From: Pyrocephalus nanus
Taxonomy: Eukaryota > Chordata > Aves > Passeriformes > Tyrannidae
DNA length: 64,000 nucleotides
Assembly (NCBI GenBank): GCA_038380795.1
Contig: CM076262.1
Location: 186,001 to 250,000 of the forward strand
Direction: 5' to 3'
The notes beneath the pieces were generated by a model. That model did no database searches and was not told where the DNA came from. It worked only from the letters and a program-made list of their open reading frames with translations. The position numbers and the translations under genes are program-made. This document shows, piece after piece, positions 14,188 to 26,200 of this stretch (positions are counted from its first letter, which is position 1; every line of letters begins with the position of its first letter).

Positions 14188-14770
14188 TGATTATTGCACC
14201 TGCCTAGAAGGGGAGATTTGAACTCAAATGCTTCTCTAGACCAGAGACTGAAATCCACAAAGGGTTTTCTCTGCTAGCTTGTAGTCAGGGCATTCGGAGA
14301 TCAGGTGAAAGTGGCTTCTGACAAATTTCTTGGCTGCCTCCTGCCTCTCATCTTCTCCAGTTCAGCAGCCCCATTTGCCGTCCTGGGACCCAGAGTCACC
14401 TGCAGGGATTAAATCTTCCTCCCATTGTGGCAGTGAGAAGGAAAGGAGAAGAGAAGAACTGTGAGGAGGGGGAAGAACTGAAAGATCTTTTCAGAGGCTT
14501 TTTTGGTGATGCACTGTTAGAGCAAGATTGTAAAGATATATGCCATTTACTGTTCCTGAGAGACATGCCTACTGCACAGCTTGAGGATCCTGACTCCTGG
14601 CTGTAGCAACTGGAACAGCCACTGGGTAAGCAAGCTCAGTGATCTGGCACTATGGTACTTTCCTGCTTTATATGTCTGTGCACTGTCTGGAATAAGTGCC
14701 CAATGGAGGCCAATTACTGCCTTTTCTTTGGTGCCAACCAAGATTTCACAAGTTCATAAAGGTATAATTA

Positions 14771-14964
14771 TGTGAGGTGTGGTTATACCAGGTGCTGCAA
14801 GGCTTTCTGGGAATTGTAGTTCTAGGTGCTCTGTTGAATTCTTGTATGGGATTGGCTTAGGAAGTTACCTGTGTGACGTGGCAGCATTTGAAACTGCTAT
14901 ATAAGCTGTGATCCCCTTGAATAAAGAGACTCTCATTACACACCACGTTGGTGGGCTCATTGTC
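14771..14964 (+). mobile_element. ERV LTR 3' part, sense (left end unresolved)
   Basis: The order of signals is that of an LTR on the plus strand: an inverted CCAAT box (ATTGG, 14851), a CRE-like TGACGTGG (14874-14881), a TATA box TATATAAG (14898-14905), then AATAAA (14920-14925) and a short tail. Just after it, at about 14950-14970, a stretch beginning TTGGTGGGCTC resembles, with mismatches, a proline-tRNA primer binding site; this is only a suggestion. The left limit may lie as far back as about 14500, because GC-richer sequence continues upstream, including an inverted pair GGTATAA (14761) and TTATACC (14783). It points away from the LTR-like element at 13.6-14.2 kb and looks like a different family. 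Confidence 0.65.
14807..14821 (-). promoter_or_regulatory. ZNF143/STAF-like binding site
   Basis: The minus strand reads AACTACAATTCCCAG. This matches the core of the well-known vertebrate ZNF143/STAF motif (ACTACAATTCCCA). It lies about 80 bases upstream of the LTR TATA box, a plausible promoter position. That the protein binds here is inference. Confidence 0.5.
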
Positions 14965-17156
14965 CCCATGGGACTTATTATTTATTATATTAATAACTGC
15001 TACATAATTATTTTTTTTCATTATATGTATAGTAAATTGTGTGTGTGAGTTCTTGCTAGAATTAGGAGTTTGAAGTTGTTCAATGACTAGGCTACTTCAG
15101 AATATTTGTTCAAACTGGTAAAAGATACTACAATAAGTCCTATATTAAAGACCTTAAAGCAAGCTAAAAAGTGGCTGTCCGAACAATGTTTTCAGAGTGC
15201 AACTAGCAGATTGTTGTTGTAATACCTTTACAACTATTGGAAAGTACATATTCCAATGAATGTAATTAACATCTTTATTAAAAAGAGAATTTTTACACCT
15301 ATCTGAAAACGAGTATCAAACACAGACATGGGTACACACACCACTATTTGATTTTTAATTATTTTTCTGACACTCAAATGTCTATTTTTGCCTTTTTTTC
15401 TTTCTCTTTTTTTTTTCTGCTTCTTTTTTTTCCCCACACTTGAAAGCTTGAAAGATTCTTCTTTGATGTTCATATTTCTATACTTAGGAATGTTAATTTC
15501 TCAGAAGTTATTGGAAGTTACAGAAATTAAGCTTTTTCACAGTATCACTGCCTCTTTGCACCTCTCTCTATATCCATTCATCCATTCACAGAAATCAGAA
15601 ATATCCTTTTTGATATAATGTGTCATTGCTTTTTTATTATCTCCTCTCTACTGAGCCTGAAATTTGAGGTATTCTTCTTTTCCTGAAATTGGGCTGAAAA
15701 GCACCACTCAGCTACTACAGAATTTAAAGTTATTATGCGTGCATGTGCAACCTGATGCAAGACACTGGATTCAGACCTCACTGGATTATTTTATTATTGG
15801 GGTGGAGCCAGCTCTGTATGTGGGGGGAAGGGCCAGGCCTTCTTGTCTCTTAATCTCTTTTCTTCCTTTACTCTTTCCTTAATCTCTTTGGATAACTTAA
15901 AACCAGTGCATTGTCATGTGCTGGGTCCTTTAGTGAAATGCTTCTGCCTTGGTTGTTACTCCTGTGAACCTTTTGCCAAAATGAATATTTTCTCACTAAA
16001 TTAAAAGAATTCTCTTGAGAAAAAATGGATGGCTTTTTCTCTTTATGCGACTTCAAGGTATTAAAGAACCAAAAGCTCTGCAAAAGTTCAGGTGGGAACT
16101 CTTGGAGTCTTAAACATAAATAAAATGCCTGGGCAGCTCGTGGCTTGTTCCAGGGCTTTGCACCTGACTAAAATTTACTTTGGGTAGTTGGTATGTTAGG
16201 GATAAAAATGTGAGCTATTTAGAAAAATGGGCTTCCACATCCATACACTCCAATATTAATAGTTTACAGTTTCTGGATCATATGATCTACTTTTCTCAGT
16301 TAAGACAGTCCTAGGAAAGGCAAGGCCTTATCTGAAGATCAATGCCTCTTCACCTCCGGGTGTGACTTATGATACAATATCAGACTCTGTCTGAGTATTC
16401 AAACTACCTACATCCACGCTTGAGGATCCTCTTACTGATAATTTCTTCCAGGATGGCACTCTGTATGGAAGAGACATCATAACTTGCTGAAGTTAACTGC
16501 AGTGCCAGAGCTGAATTTAAGCATCCTCAGGGTGAATCGAAAGATATTTTCTGTTCTCCTAGTAATTGTCACAGCTGCAAGAAAATGTCCAGGACAATGA
16601 CTAGGACATGGTCTGAGGTTAAGCTAACTGAAAAGGATGTTAAAAACTACTTGGCTGATTTGGAGGAGATTATATGACAAGTGGCTGACCACATGTGATT
16701 TGAAGTGAATACTGCATTCTTTTTGAAGAGCAAAATCTTGCAAGACCAACTCAGTCTAGACCAGTAATATAATTTCACATTACTGGAAAGAGAAATAGCA
16801 AAGTTTGGAACAGATGTAAAACCAGGAACCAATGATGAGTAGAAAGGAAGAGTGAAAAACAAGGTAACAAAACTGCAAAATAGTATTAAGATATTGAAAT
16901 CACGTGACTGGTGCTCTTCAAAGGATCTGCTGAACTGCCCTGCCCTTTATCACTGAAGACTAAACCAGCGCACATTGGCCTCTTCTGACCATACCACATG
17001 AGGTGTACTCATTTCTGTAGTCAAGACAGGGATGGTGGGATCCTGGACTGAAAGACTGAGCACTCTGCTGTCATAATCCTATAGGCCTGATGGCATCAGC
17101 ATCTGTCCAGAACTTTCTGATAATAAGTAGGTCAGAATTTGGGTTTCCTTATTATT
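14965..17156. other. non-coding stretch, no gene seen
   Basis: No gene is supported. There is a T-rich tract at about 15388-15432, and GC content rises slightly around 15780-15930 and 16900-17100. The open frames (up to 79 codons) lie partly in the T-rich tract or its A-rich complement and have no recognisable features. Confidence 0.55.
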
Positions 17157-17307
17157 CTTTGGTGGGTTTTTTGTTTGTTTTGTGTTTGTTTTGTTTTGTT
17201 TTGTTTTGTTTTTATGTTGATTTTTGTTTGTTTGTTTTGGTTTTTTTGGTTTTGTTTTTTGTTTGGTTTGGTTTTTTTGGTGGTTTTTTTGCTTGTTTGT
17301 TTTTATA
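17157..17307. repeat. T/G-rich low-complexity tract (GTTT/GTTTT units)
   Basis: The plus strand consists almost only of T and G, with repeated GTTT and GTTTT units. Two overlapping frames here would encode F/V/C/L-rich peptides, which follow from the base composition and are not genes. Similar tracts occur at 49.2 kb and 61.0 kb, all with T/G on the plus strand. Confidence 0.85.
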
Positions 17308-19875
17308 ATTTCTTATTCTTACTACTAATTCATAATCTCCTTTTTCCATTTTTTTCACATTAATCCTTCCTTAATTGTATGTTATCTGATACATAGATCA
17401 TAAGCTTTCTAGTATTTGCCTAATATTTCTTATTCAATCACACCTTGATTTTGATTCAGTTGTGCAACAAAAATAGCCCATTTTTTGCCAGGTCAGACTG
17501 ATTCCTTTACATTTATTTTAAACTTTTATTTTAATATTTGTTGCTATCAGAATTGACATGTAAGTCTATATTGAGACAACTACATAATGTTTTTACAAAA
17601 TGTTTCTACTTTTTTGTAAAATGCAAAAGAGGTATGAACACAAAAGTTAGAATATATACTCTTGTTCTAATTTTCTTTTCCTTATGAGAAATAATTTTAT
17701 TAGTATCAGAAACTTTGTTATATCCAGAACTTTTGACACACTATTTTTAAATTTTAAAAGAAACATATTTCAATGGAAATATTTCTGAGATTCTTTATAG
17801 CCAAAAGAATATCAGTATTCAGTACTGTATATTCTCAGAGAAAGTCTGAAGGGGTTGATTTCTGGCTGGGTTTTCAGAATGTCTCAATCACTTTAGCTCT
17901 TTTCCATTTTGTAGAGTTATACTGAATTACACTGGCTGAAAATGAAACACAGTGGTTTCTATCAGAAAAGTATCTCATGGTTTAACTATGCTAGTACAGA
18001 GCAAGGAGTTGAATTTTTTACATGTTTTCTCAAAAGGGAAAAATATTAACTCTATGTACAATTACACTGAGAGGAAATATAAATCCAACTGTAGCAAAGG
18101 AGAAGATACTGAGGACAAACAGCAGTGGCGGATAGTACACATAGATGGTATGCATTAAATACTGTGAAGGATTTATCTGTCCAATTCTGATTAGATTGCA
18201 GTAGGACTTTGGTATTGCATAACTCTGTAGGTAGAATATAATGTTGCATTGGCAATAATTGTACAAGTACACTGAAGAAAAATACATCTCTTAAGGTAAG
18301 GTTATAGAAATTTGCTAGGCTCATTACTATTCCAGACATCCCACATAAGAGATCTGCAAAGACATGGAATATCATTTAGCTGCTTTGTAAAGACTGAATA
18401 TGTTATGCATATGATTGCCTGATATGAGAATGGCAGCTCAGCTCTTGGTCAGATAAAGCTGTCTAAGATGACAAGCAGGATACCTGATAATCTTTTCTAG
18501 GAAAGATTAAGACACTGGCTCTGATTTTTTCAAGTAAGAACTTAACTTCTATTTAGGAGACTTGAACCAACCTCAGAAGAATGTAAAAAAGTAATGAGGT
18601 TTGGCATTCTTGGGGAGGGTTTTGGACATATGCTGGTATTCCATTATTTTATGTCTTCAGTATTTACATAGTTGTATCATTGGCCTAGTCTGTAAAAAGA
18701 CAATATAGGATTATTCATTGTCATTTTTGTACTTATAGTACTCATTTAATAACACTGTTGCACAGGAAATTTTTCGTACTGATGAGGTTATAGCTATGTT
18801 TATGGTGTCCTGGTTGGATCATGGTTGATAAAATATAACCTCAAAGCTGCTGTCAGAACTTAATAGTTATATATAACTTGATATAACTATTTGCTTCTGA
18901 GAAGCTGTGGAGAAAAAAAGACTGCTGAGTGGTCAGGTTATAGTAAGATGTCTGCAAATGATCCAAGGAACGAAATAGTGAAAAAAACCCCTCACTGTCC
19001 TTTATGTAAAATGTTTGATAATTATTCATGAGAATTATTTAATTTCAGCAATAATCTTCTGTGCCAAAGACCTAGGTGTTTACTGTGGTTCAGAACTCTT
19101 CCTGGAACATAAATGCTTACTAATATCCAGAAGGATAATCTGACAGTTTATATCTGTTGACAGAGATAGTTGTTCTTCAGTGAGGAACCAGTTTCTTCAG
19201 ATGTGAAAGAAAACTAAGAAATCTCAGGAACAAACTCAAAGCTCTTTGCTAAGAAAATTCTTTTCTCTTCAAACACTTGATTTTCTCCTATATTGCAAGA
19301 GCTGCCTAAAAGAGCTCCTCAGTATGCCATGGCTAGATTAGCTTAAAAATAATGAGACTTTAGGTTAAGAGTGAATACTTACATTTATTACCATCTGTCA
19401 GGTTTGCTCCTGAGGTGTGACTTGCAAGCTAAAAATTTATCATTCAAAGAAAGAACAGTTCTATATATCCATCATGTTATACTTAACACCAAGGCAATCA
19501 ATTGTGCCTCTGCACTGGCACCAGGTTAAGGGCAGAGCAAACGATCACTTGGATTGGAAGTATGAAGTTCAGCTCTTTTAAGGCAGGCCTCCTAGAAAAT
19601 AGGTATTGCCTGTGAGTAAGCAGAAAACTAATGATGAGGTTGCACAAACTGGGCATTCTAGCCTAACATTTAGCCTTGTACAGGCTAATACTTTATATCA
19701 GAGCATATGGCATACAGGAAAGGTGGTTTCACATGAAAGTTATCCACAGTGTGCATTTTACCAACTCATATTTAAAAGGGATCTATTTGACTTATATTAC
19801 TTAAATGAATGTATTGGATTTCAGAATTCATAGTGGTTATTCTGGAAGATAAACATTATAATAATGAATGCTTAC
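17308..19875. other. AT-rich non-coding stretch, no gene seen
   Basis: No gene, RNA gene or repeat family is recognised. Two overlapping minus-strand frames near 18030-18375 (85 and 107 codons) have no domain that I know and sit in AT-rich DNA, so I treat them as chance. Confidence 0.55.
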
Positions 19876-20173
19876 TCTCCTCCTCCTTTCTCTGAGCTTT
19901 TATGCCTTCTCTGAGCAGGCATCATATGCTATGGAGTATCCCTTTGGTCAGTCTGGATTAGCTGTCTGTGTTGCCCCCTCACAACACCTTGCCCACCACG
20001 GGCCTATTGGTGTGTTGGGGGAGATTTTAGAGAGACAGTGCTGATGCTGTGCCATCACTGCTCAGAAGTAGCCAAAACATTGTTATCAGCACCTTTCCAG
20101 CTGCCAGTGCAAAGCAGAGCACTGTGAGGGCTGCTATGGGGAAATGAACTCAGTTTCAGCCAAACACAATACA
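19876..20173 (-). mobile_element. avian ERV LTR, family A, 5' half, antisense
   Basis: This is a diverged piece of the same LTR family as the copy at 36.2-36.8 kb. Shared landmarks in the same order are the CATATG-type segment (CATATGCTATGG here), the CCCTTTGGTCAG-like block, the cytosine-rich stretch near 19974-20000, the AAAACAT…GTTATCAGCA segment and the terminal …CAATACA at 20173, corresponding to TG...CA ends of the family. The TATA region is represented by plus-strand AGCTTTTATG near 19898. The R-U5 half is missing to the left. It appears to be an older copy, judging by eye. Confidence 0.7.
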
Positions 20174-21164
20174 TACCTTATCTAGAAGAAAACTTTGTCC
20201 TATGAATTAAGGAAGGAAGACCATGTTTTAGGCATGAAAGTAGTGTAGATATCATTGCTGTGAGGAAGCAAGAACACAGAGCATAATGCTACCAGGTTCT
20301 GTCAGATTCATTAGGTCTAGTTCCCCTGTAATCACAATCAAGTTACATAATTACACTGATATGTGTATTCATCTACTGCATTGTACTAAAAGCCCACTGT
20401 ATTATCAGTAAAAAATAAAAGTATAAACCCTGCATACACTACTTCAATACACATACCAATTATCTTACTAGTCTTGCCAGGAATGAAACTGGGCATTGGA
20501 GCTGGTTATTTTGTATTTCATGTACCCTAGCAGACCACTTGTCTTACCTCTCACTTTCTATGTAATGTCCTCTGAGTATTTAAATAGGCTTATTCTGTAT
20601 GTAGGGTTGAAGTAGTGAAATTGTAAGTAAACTTCTGCCATTCACTCTCAGTTTCAGGAAAACTATGTTCTCCCCTCTAAACTTGTTTCTGTCATAGGCA
20701 ATCTCATAGCTGTTTTCTAAAGGAACATTGTATTAATAATTCCCTTGCATAATTTTGAGACCAGAAAGGTCTCAAGCCCCCTGTAGTTGACATTTATGAA
20801 CATAAAGGAGTGAAAAATATGTTATCATTATATGTCATAATCTGTTAAGATGTAGCAGAACCTGATGACATTCAATTTCTTGAGGTTCATCTACCTGTGA
20901 TTTCTTGAAATGATCACACCAAAGCCACCAAAAAGTTGTTCTATCTGTAATGCTAAATTTTAGTATAACATAAACTAAAGGGAAAAAAAAGGTTTTGAAA
21001 AGAAACCTCAGGTTTGGTAAGTAAGCGAGATTAAAAGAAGAGGCATCTCTCTTCTAACCCACAGAGCTCTTATTGGTGCACCATCATGCCATACACCAAT
21101 GCCCTGTCTTCTTACGGGAGGGTTAGCAAGAGTTATATGATTATACGATTCTCGCTAACCATCC
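20174..21164. other. non-coding stretch, no gene seen
   Basis: AT-rich sequence between the family A LTR fragment and the old CR1. No gene or repeat is recognised. Confidence 0.55.
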
Positions 21165-21950
21165 CACAGGAACCAGGTCACCCCTCCCAAAGCCACCTCT
21201 TTTCCAAGCAAAGCTCCCTCAGCATCTCCTCAAAGGGCAGGTGCTGCAGGCCCAATCATATTGAAGGATCTTGGCTGAACTCACCCCAAGTTATCAGTCT
21301 TGTACTGGAGAACAGAAAACTGGACATAGGACTCCAGATGCATTTTAAAAAGTTCCAAGTAAAAGTTCCATCACCTCCGATAGGCTAGTGGCTGTACTCC
21401 ACTTTGTATAGCCCAGGAATCTACCGGCCCTCTCTGATGCAGGGGCTCAATTTTGGCTCATGTTTGTTGTTCTTGAAGGTCCCCAGGTTCTTTTCAGAAG
21501 AGCTTCTCCACAGTCAGTCAGGCAGTCAGTCAGTCCTCACCCTGAACTACTGTGGTGGATTAGTTTATATTTGATGTAGGACTTTGAATTTGTCTTTGTT
21601 GATTTTCAGAATTACTCTCTTGGACAATCTCAACAGCTCTGAATGTTAGCCCTGCCTTCAAATATATTAACTGTCCTTTACAATTTGTTGTCATCTCTAC
21701 ATCTGATGAATCCCAGGACAGACTCTTGCAGTCCACTACCTCTGGGTAGATTAAGCTTCATTAATCAGCAATGTCTGAGCTCAAGAACTTACTTAGTTTT
21801 TCATCCATTTGCTTGTTCACCCCTCTGCACTACAGGAGTCCAGCTTGAATGCAAGAATATAAGCAAAGTGTGTCCAAAGCCTTGCTAAAATCAAAAGTGT
21901 CAAGTATTCTCTGCCTTTCTCAATCCTCAGATCCAGTCGAGGCAATCAGG
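21165..21950 (-). mobile_element. old CR1 LINE fragment, antisense
   Basis: Read on the minus strand this follows the 3' half of the reverse transcriptase region of CR1, the dominant avian LINE. Landmarks on the plus strand, in CR1 antisense order, are the TTTTCCAAGCAAAGCTCCCTCAGC block (in part, 21201-21223), AACTGGACATAGGACTCCAGATGC (21319-21340), AGCCCAGGAATC (21411), GGCTCATGTTTG (21456), CCCCAGGTTCTTTTC (21482), TTGTCATCTCTACATCTGATGAAT (21687-21709) and GTGTCCAAAGCCTTGCT (21869). Frames are broken and divergence is high, so it is an old dead copy. The open frames at 21086-21888 are remnants or chance. A (CAGT)n patch at about 21511-21534 lies within it. The 3' tail is not clearly present at the left end. 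Confidence 0.75.
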
Positions 21951-22027
21951 GCTAAGCCTTTGCTCTGAGACTGGGTGGACATCAGTCTGCCAGTGGAAGG
22001 TGTTGAATAATGGCCTTTGAATTTCTT

Positions 22028-22189
22028 GGTTTTCTTTTTTTCTCCTTTACATGCTAAACTGTCTTTTTCTCAACCCATGAGTTTTTCTTGCTTTCATCCT
22101 TCCAATTTTCCCCAGAGTCCACTAGGGGAGAGTGAGAGAGCCCCCCACTGAGTAGGGGCTTAGCTAACAGCCAGGTTCAACTCATCACA
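22028..22189 (+). mobile_element. avian ERV LTR, family A, R-U5 fragment, sense
   Basis: This matches the 3' third of the family A LTR in plus orientation: the CTAAACTG segment (22054-22061) at the place of the polyadenylation signal, then the TCTCAACCCATGAGTTTTTC block, a pyrimidine-rich stretch, the AGGGGAGAGTGAGAGAG purine block, GGGGCTTAGCTAACAGCC and a terminal CATCACA at 22189. U3 is absent. It directly follows the old CR1 and has the opposite orientation to the family A pieces at 19.9 and 36.2 kb. Confidence 0.7.
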
Positions 22190-23052
22190 CTCCATCCATC
22201 ATATAAGATCCACAAGAAGTATTATGTTGCATTGATTACTTGTAATAGCTGGTATTGTCATCCTCATTCTGAGTGGCAGAGCTTATAATTTATACATAAT
22301 CTAAATTTTTCTATTTCCTGGCCAAGGTGTGCTTAGTTGCTCTGCTTTAGGGATATTAATAAAAAAGTGTGTATCTGAGTACATGCTGACTTTAAAATAA
22401 TTTTTTACATAAATATCTCTCTGTGGTTTTGTGTTTAATACCTTTACTGCTGGGTATGTAATAATGATTAAAATCTTTCAAGAATTTAATGATTAGAGAG
22501 ATTATTTCAGAATTTATACTATTGGCTTTGAGAACATCTGCAAAGTAGTTGTGTATTGCTCCCTGCATCTCTGCTGTGCTGGGCATGATATCTACCTCTT
22601 AAAGTGGAGCAGGAGGGGAGAGGATTTTATCACACTGCAAACTGCTGCCAGGCACTGCTGTATTCATTTTGATGAGAGTACAGAGCTTAGCACAATTGAT
22701 ACCTTATTGGAAGTGTGTGTCTCTTGGTGCTAAAGCAACACAACTGTTAAAAAATGTTTCTGTGTACAGATGTGCAGACAAAGAAGAAAAATAGATTGAT
22801 TAAAGCACCCTTTTAAAGAACACAAAGCTCTTTCTATGGTCTCATGCCTGTCAGTCTTTGAAACTTGTGTCCCATTTTTCATCTTATTAACATACCAAAC
22901 AGACAAATATTCCCTGAATGCAACCCGTGTTTATAAATACTGTCAGTGTTAATAAATACTGTCAGTGTTATTGACATCTCAACACTTCCAAAATTTCATG
23001 AAATAATGCATATGTACACCAAATTCTATCCTAGGAAACAAAATTAGCTGAT
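22190..23052. other. AT-rich non-coding stretch, no gene seen
   Basis: No gene supported. It contains the 19-bp tandem repeat described separately. Confidence 0.55.
22933..22970. repeat. two-copy 19-bp tandem repeat
   Basis: The unit ATAAATACTGTCAGTGTTA occurs twice in tandem (22933-22951 and 22952-22970) without a mismatch. It is a small, probably recent duplication. Confidence 0.85.
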
Positions 23053-23247
23053 TTGAGGCTACTCCGGGGCTATACAGGCTGTCTGTTCATCCAGATAGGT
23101 GAGTTCTACAGACCTGTTGGTCAGATCCTGGAGGTCTGTTTAACAGCAGCTGGCAGCACAGGGATATTCTTGGATCACAGAGTTGTTTTCTCTAGCAAAG
23201 CCAGTGCAGCAGAAGCTGGAACACTTCTTTCTGACCACATCTCTGAT

Positions 23248-23254
<7 letters not shown>

Positions 23255-23296
<42 letters not shown>
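23255..23296. repeat. 42-base A run
   Basis: An uninterrupted run of 42 A residues is followed by GAAAAGG. It could be the tail of a retrocopy or a pure homopolymer. About 200 bases of moderately GC-rich sequence precede it (23053-23250), with an ATTAAA at 23246-23251. That signal is only 4 bases before the run, too close for normal 3' processing, and I see no target-site duplication. The upstream sequence holds a 65-codon frame with no recognised product. Confidence 0.85.
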
Positions 23297-23298
<2 letters not shown>

Positions 23299-26200
23299 AA
23301 AGGAATTGTATGCCAATAATTTCAAATAGAAAATAATTCAAAGCAAATTTTATTCAGTAGTGCAATGAATTGGAGCAAGTCTGAAGCAGCCAAACTGCAG
23401 GTACTGCATATGGCAGACCCATCAGCAATTTCTAAGCCACCAGCACAGCTGCCTGAGGAGCCTGCCAAGAGGCCAGATGTCACTTTTGGAAAGCTACATA
23501 ACACAGCTTGAAGTGTGAATCCTTTGATGGCAAACCATTTTCACTGGGTCATATTCTGATCTCATTTACATTGTTTCAAAGCTGAGATTTCAAACAAAAT
23601 AAATGAGAATAGAATTTCTTAAAGGAAAGTATAAATGGCAAATCAACTGAATTTCTTTAAAGAGAATTAGTGAGACAGAAAAAGTGTTTGAAATCGGATT
23701 CGCACTTTACAGGAATATAGTTTTCCAATAAAAACCAAACTTTTTTTTTTTAAATTTAAATAATGAAAGCAATAAAAGTAATTAAAATTATCGCACACAT
23801 TGTTCTAACAGTGTCTTTAAAATCTTATTGCAGATCCATGTAAATTACCTTTTATTATCATTTGATATGGTAGCAAATAGGTGTGTTACTAAAAGTCTAA
23901 TAAGCATGAAGTACTTAGCCCTGAATACTTTTTAAGTAATTTTTTTAATAGTCTGTTTATTAAAAAGCTATCAAGATGCTACTAAAGGAAAAATATAAAG
24001 GAACAGGCCTAGTATAAACAAACTCAGGCTATCAGCAACAAAGTTTAACCCCTATGTGTAAGCCTTGTGATGTCTCTCATATATGCACAATAAAACAGGC
24101 AGTATATGTAACAACAACACATTACAGCAAGACTCCACCCCTGCTGAAGACTTAGTGAGAGAAATTGTGATGTTTACTTCTAGGAACATAAAGGACCTGT
24201 AAAATCTTTAAAGATTATTTAAAGATTTTTTATTTTTTTTTTTTACAGAAGTTAAGCTTTTCTTTTTTTAAGAAGATAGTTACTATTTAAAAATCAGTTT
24301 ATTGGGGAATATTCTTTCATTTTAATCTGGTTTTGTGTGGAAGCATAAACAGCCTGATCTACAATGGTGCCTTAACCTCCCCAATGTAGTCTGTGATAAT
24401 CAAAACACATTATTTTTAGCATTCTCCTTAAGTACCACTTTGCCCATTATACTCATAAAGCCTCAAAGCTTATAAGCAGAACACTACAGCCCAGTTTTGT
24501 TTACATAGCACTGACAGGCTTTGCTTCTGTACCTCTCTCCATGTCTGTCAACCAGAGGCCTCTAACAAGATGACATTATGTTTTCTGGAATGACAAGATT
24601 CACAGAGCATGGGAAAGACTTTCTGGGGCTGATCCATGATTAACATTTTTTTTTTCTTCCAGGGGAAAACATGTTGTGTGTTCAGTTTTTTTTAAGACCA
24701 GTGGGTCTAAATGTTACTGTCAAATCTATGCTAGGCCAGCTAGGACCATTTTTTTACTGGGTAAATTACAAATAGAGGATTTTTCTTGCTCAACCACATA
24801 CTTTAATGTTTTAATTTTCTCTGCACTTTCTAAGACAAAAAAAAAAAGTACATTCATTCTACTGTTGCCAAAATTCTGTTCAAAATCTATTAATATAATG
24901 GAAGAAAGGTTATTACAATGATAATTTTTAGAATTGATTATATGTATTGTGTGTTTAGTATTAAAAGAATATGGGGAAAAAATAGGATAAAAAGAGGGTG
25001 TAGTGTTATATATCCTGTTAAGCAATTAAGTATATGCAAACTCAACAATTGCTATTGCAAACCCACATGCAAGAAATAAAGGCTTAACAAGTTATTTTTA
25101 TATGTGAAACTGATCCTTTGCTTCAATTCAGCTTATACCTGGAAATTTAAAGGACTTCTGGACATTTGGTAATAATTCTTTTTTTCTTTATGAAATAGAA
25201 GCTTTATTTGAAGTTCAATCTTTTAAGATAAAGGATTTTTTTAAACAAAAAAATATTGATGGAAAAAGTAAAATGGAATCTTTAATTTCTGTCAAAAAAT
25301 ACTTCTGGAATTTTTTTTTTGGAAGCTTATTGTAAAAGCATATTTCAAACTAAGGTTGTTTTCTGCAGAATGGAAAAGTGAACTGTTGTTAAAAAAAAAA
25401 AAATAAAATCTAATTTCCATTTATGTTTTTGGTTAAAATATAGGCATTTGTGTGCAGAATGGAAAAGTGAACGGTTGTTCAAAAAAAAAAAATCTAATTT
25501 CCATTTATGTTTTTGGTTAAAATATAGGCATTTGTGTGCCATTTACACCATTTTTCTGCTCTGTAACATTTTAGGTTTCTTAATCACATTCTGGTAAAGA
25601 GGTTATTTATTTTCCAGTTATAAGATTGTTTGGATTGCAGGAAAGAGAACGTGCATGAAATTTCAACAATAGGAAGAATCATACAGGTCATCACTCTGTT
25701 TCATGATGTTTAAAAGGTTTCCAAGCAGCTCATCTGTCTACTCTAAACCTTTGCCTATGGGAGATTTCACTGTAACTTAGGCTATCCCTAGCAAACATTT
25801 ATCCAACAGGACTGTCATTTTCAGGCTAAAGATATGACTGAGGGAAGATGTGAGAGAGGACTGAGTGGCACTGGAAAAGTGGAGATGAAAACATAGTTAA
25901 TTTCCTTTCTCAGGAGAAGAACCTATGGGAATTAAATGAAGGTGCCAGGCAGCTGGTTTAAAATGATCATTAGGAAATAGTTCACAGAACACTGTGAAAA
26001 GTATATTCACTGGATGTTGTGCAAGCTAAAAATGTTAAATGAGTTCACAAGAAAAAAATCAAAGAAAATTCCATCCAAGACTACTAAGCACCACCAAAAT
26101 GCTCCTGGTTTATGGTTCCCTGAGTCAAAATATCTTGAGTCTCAGTGTGTATTCTAGGGGAGGCATTTATTGCTTTCTCCTGCCCCTCCAGGAAATTATG

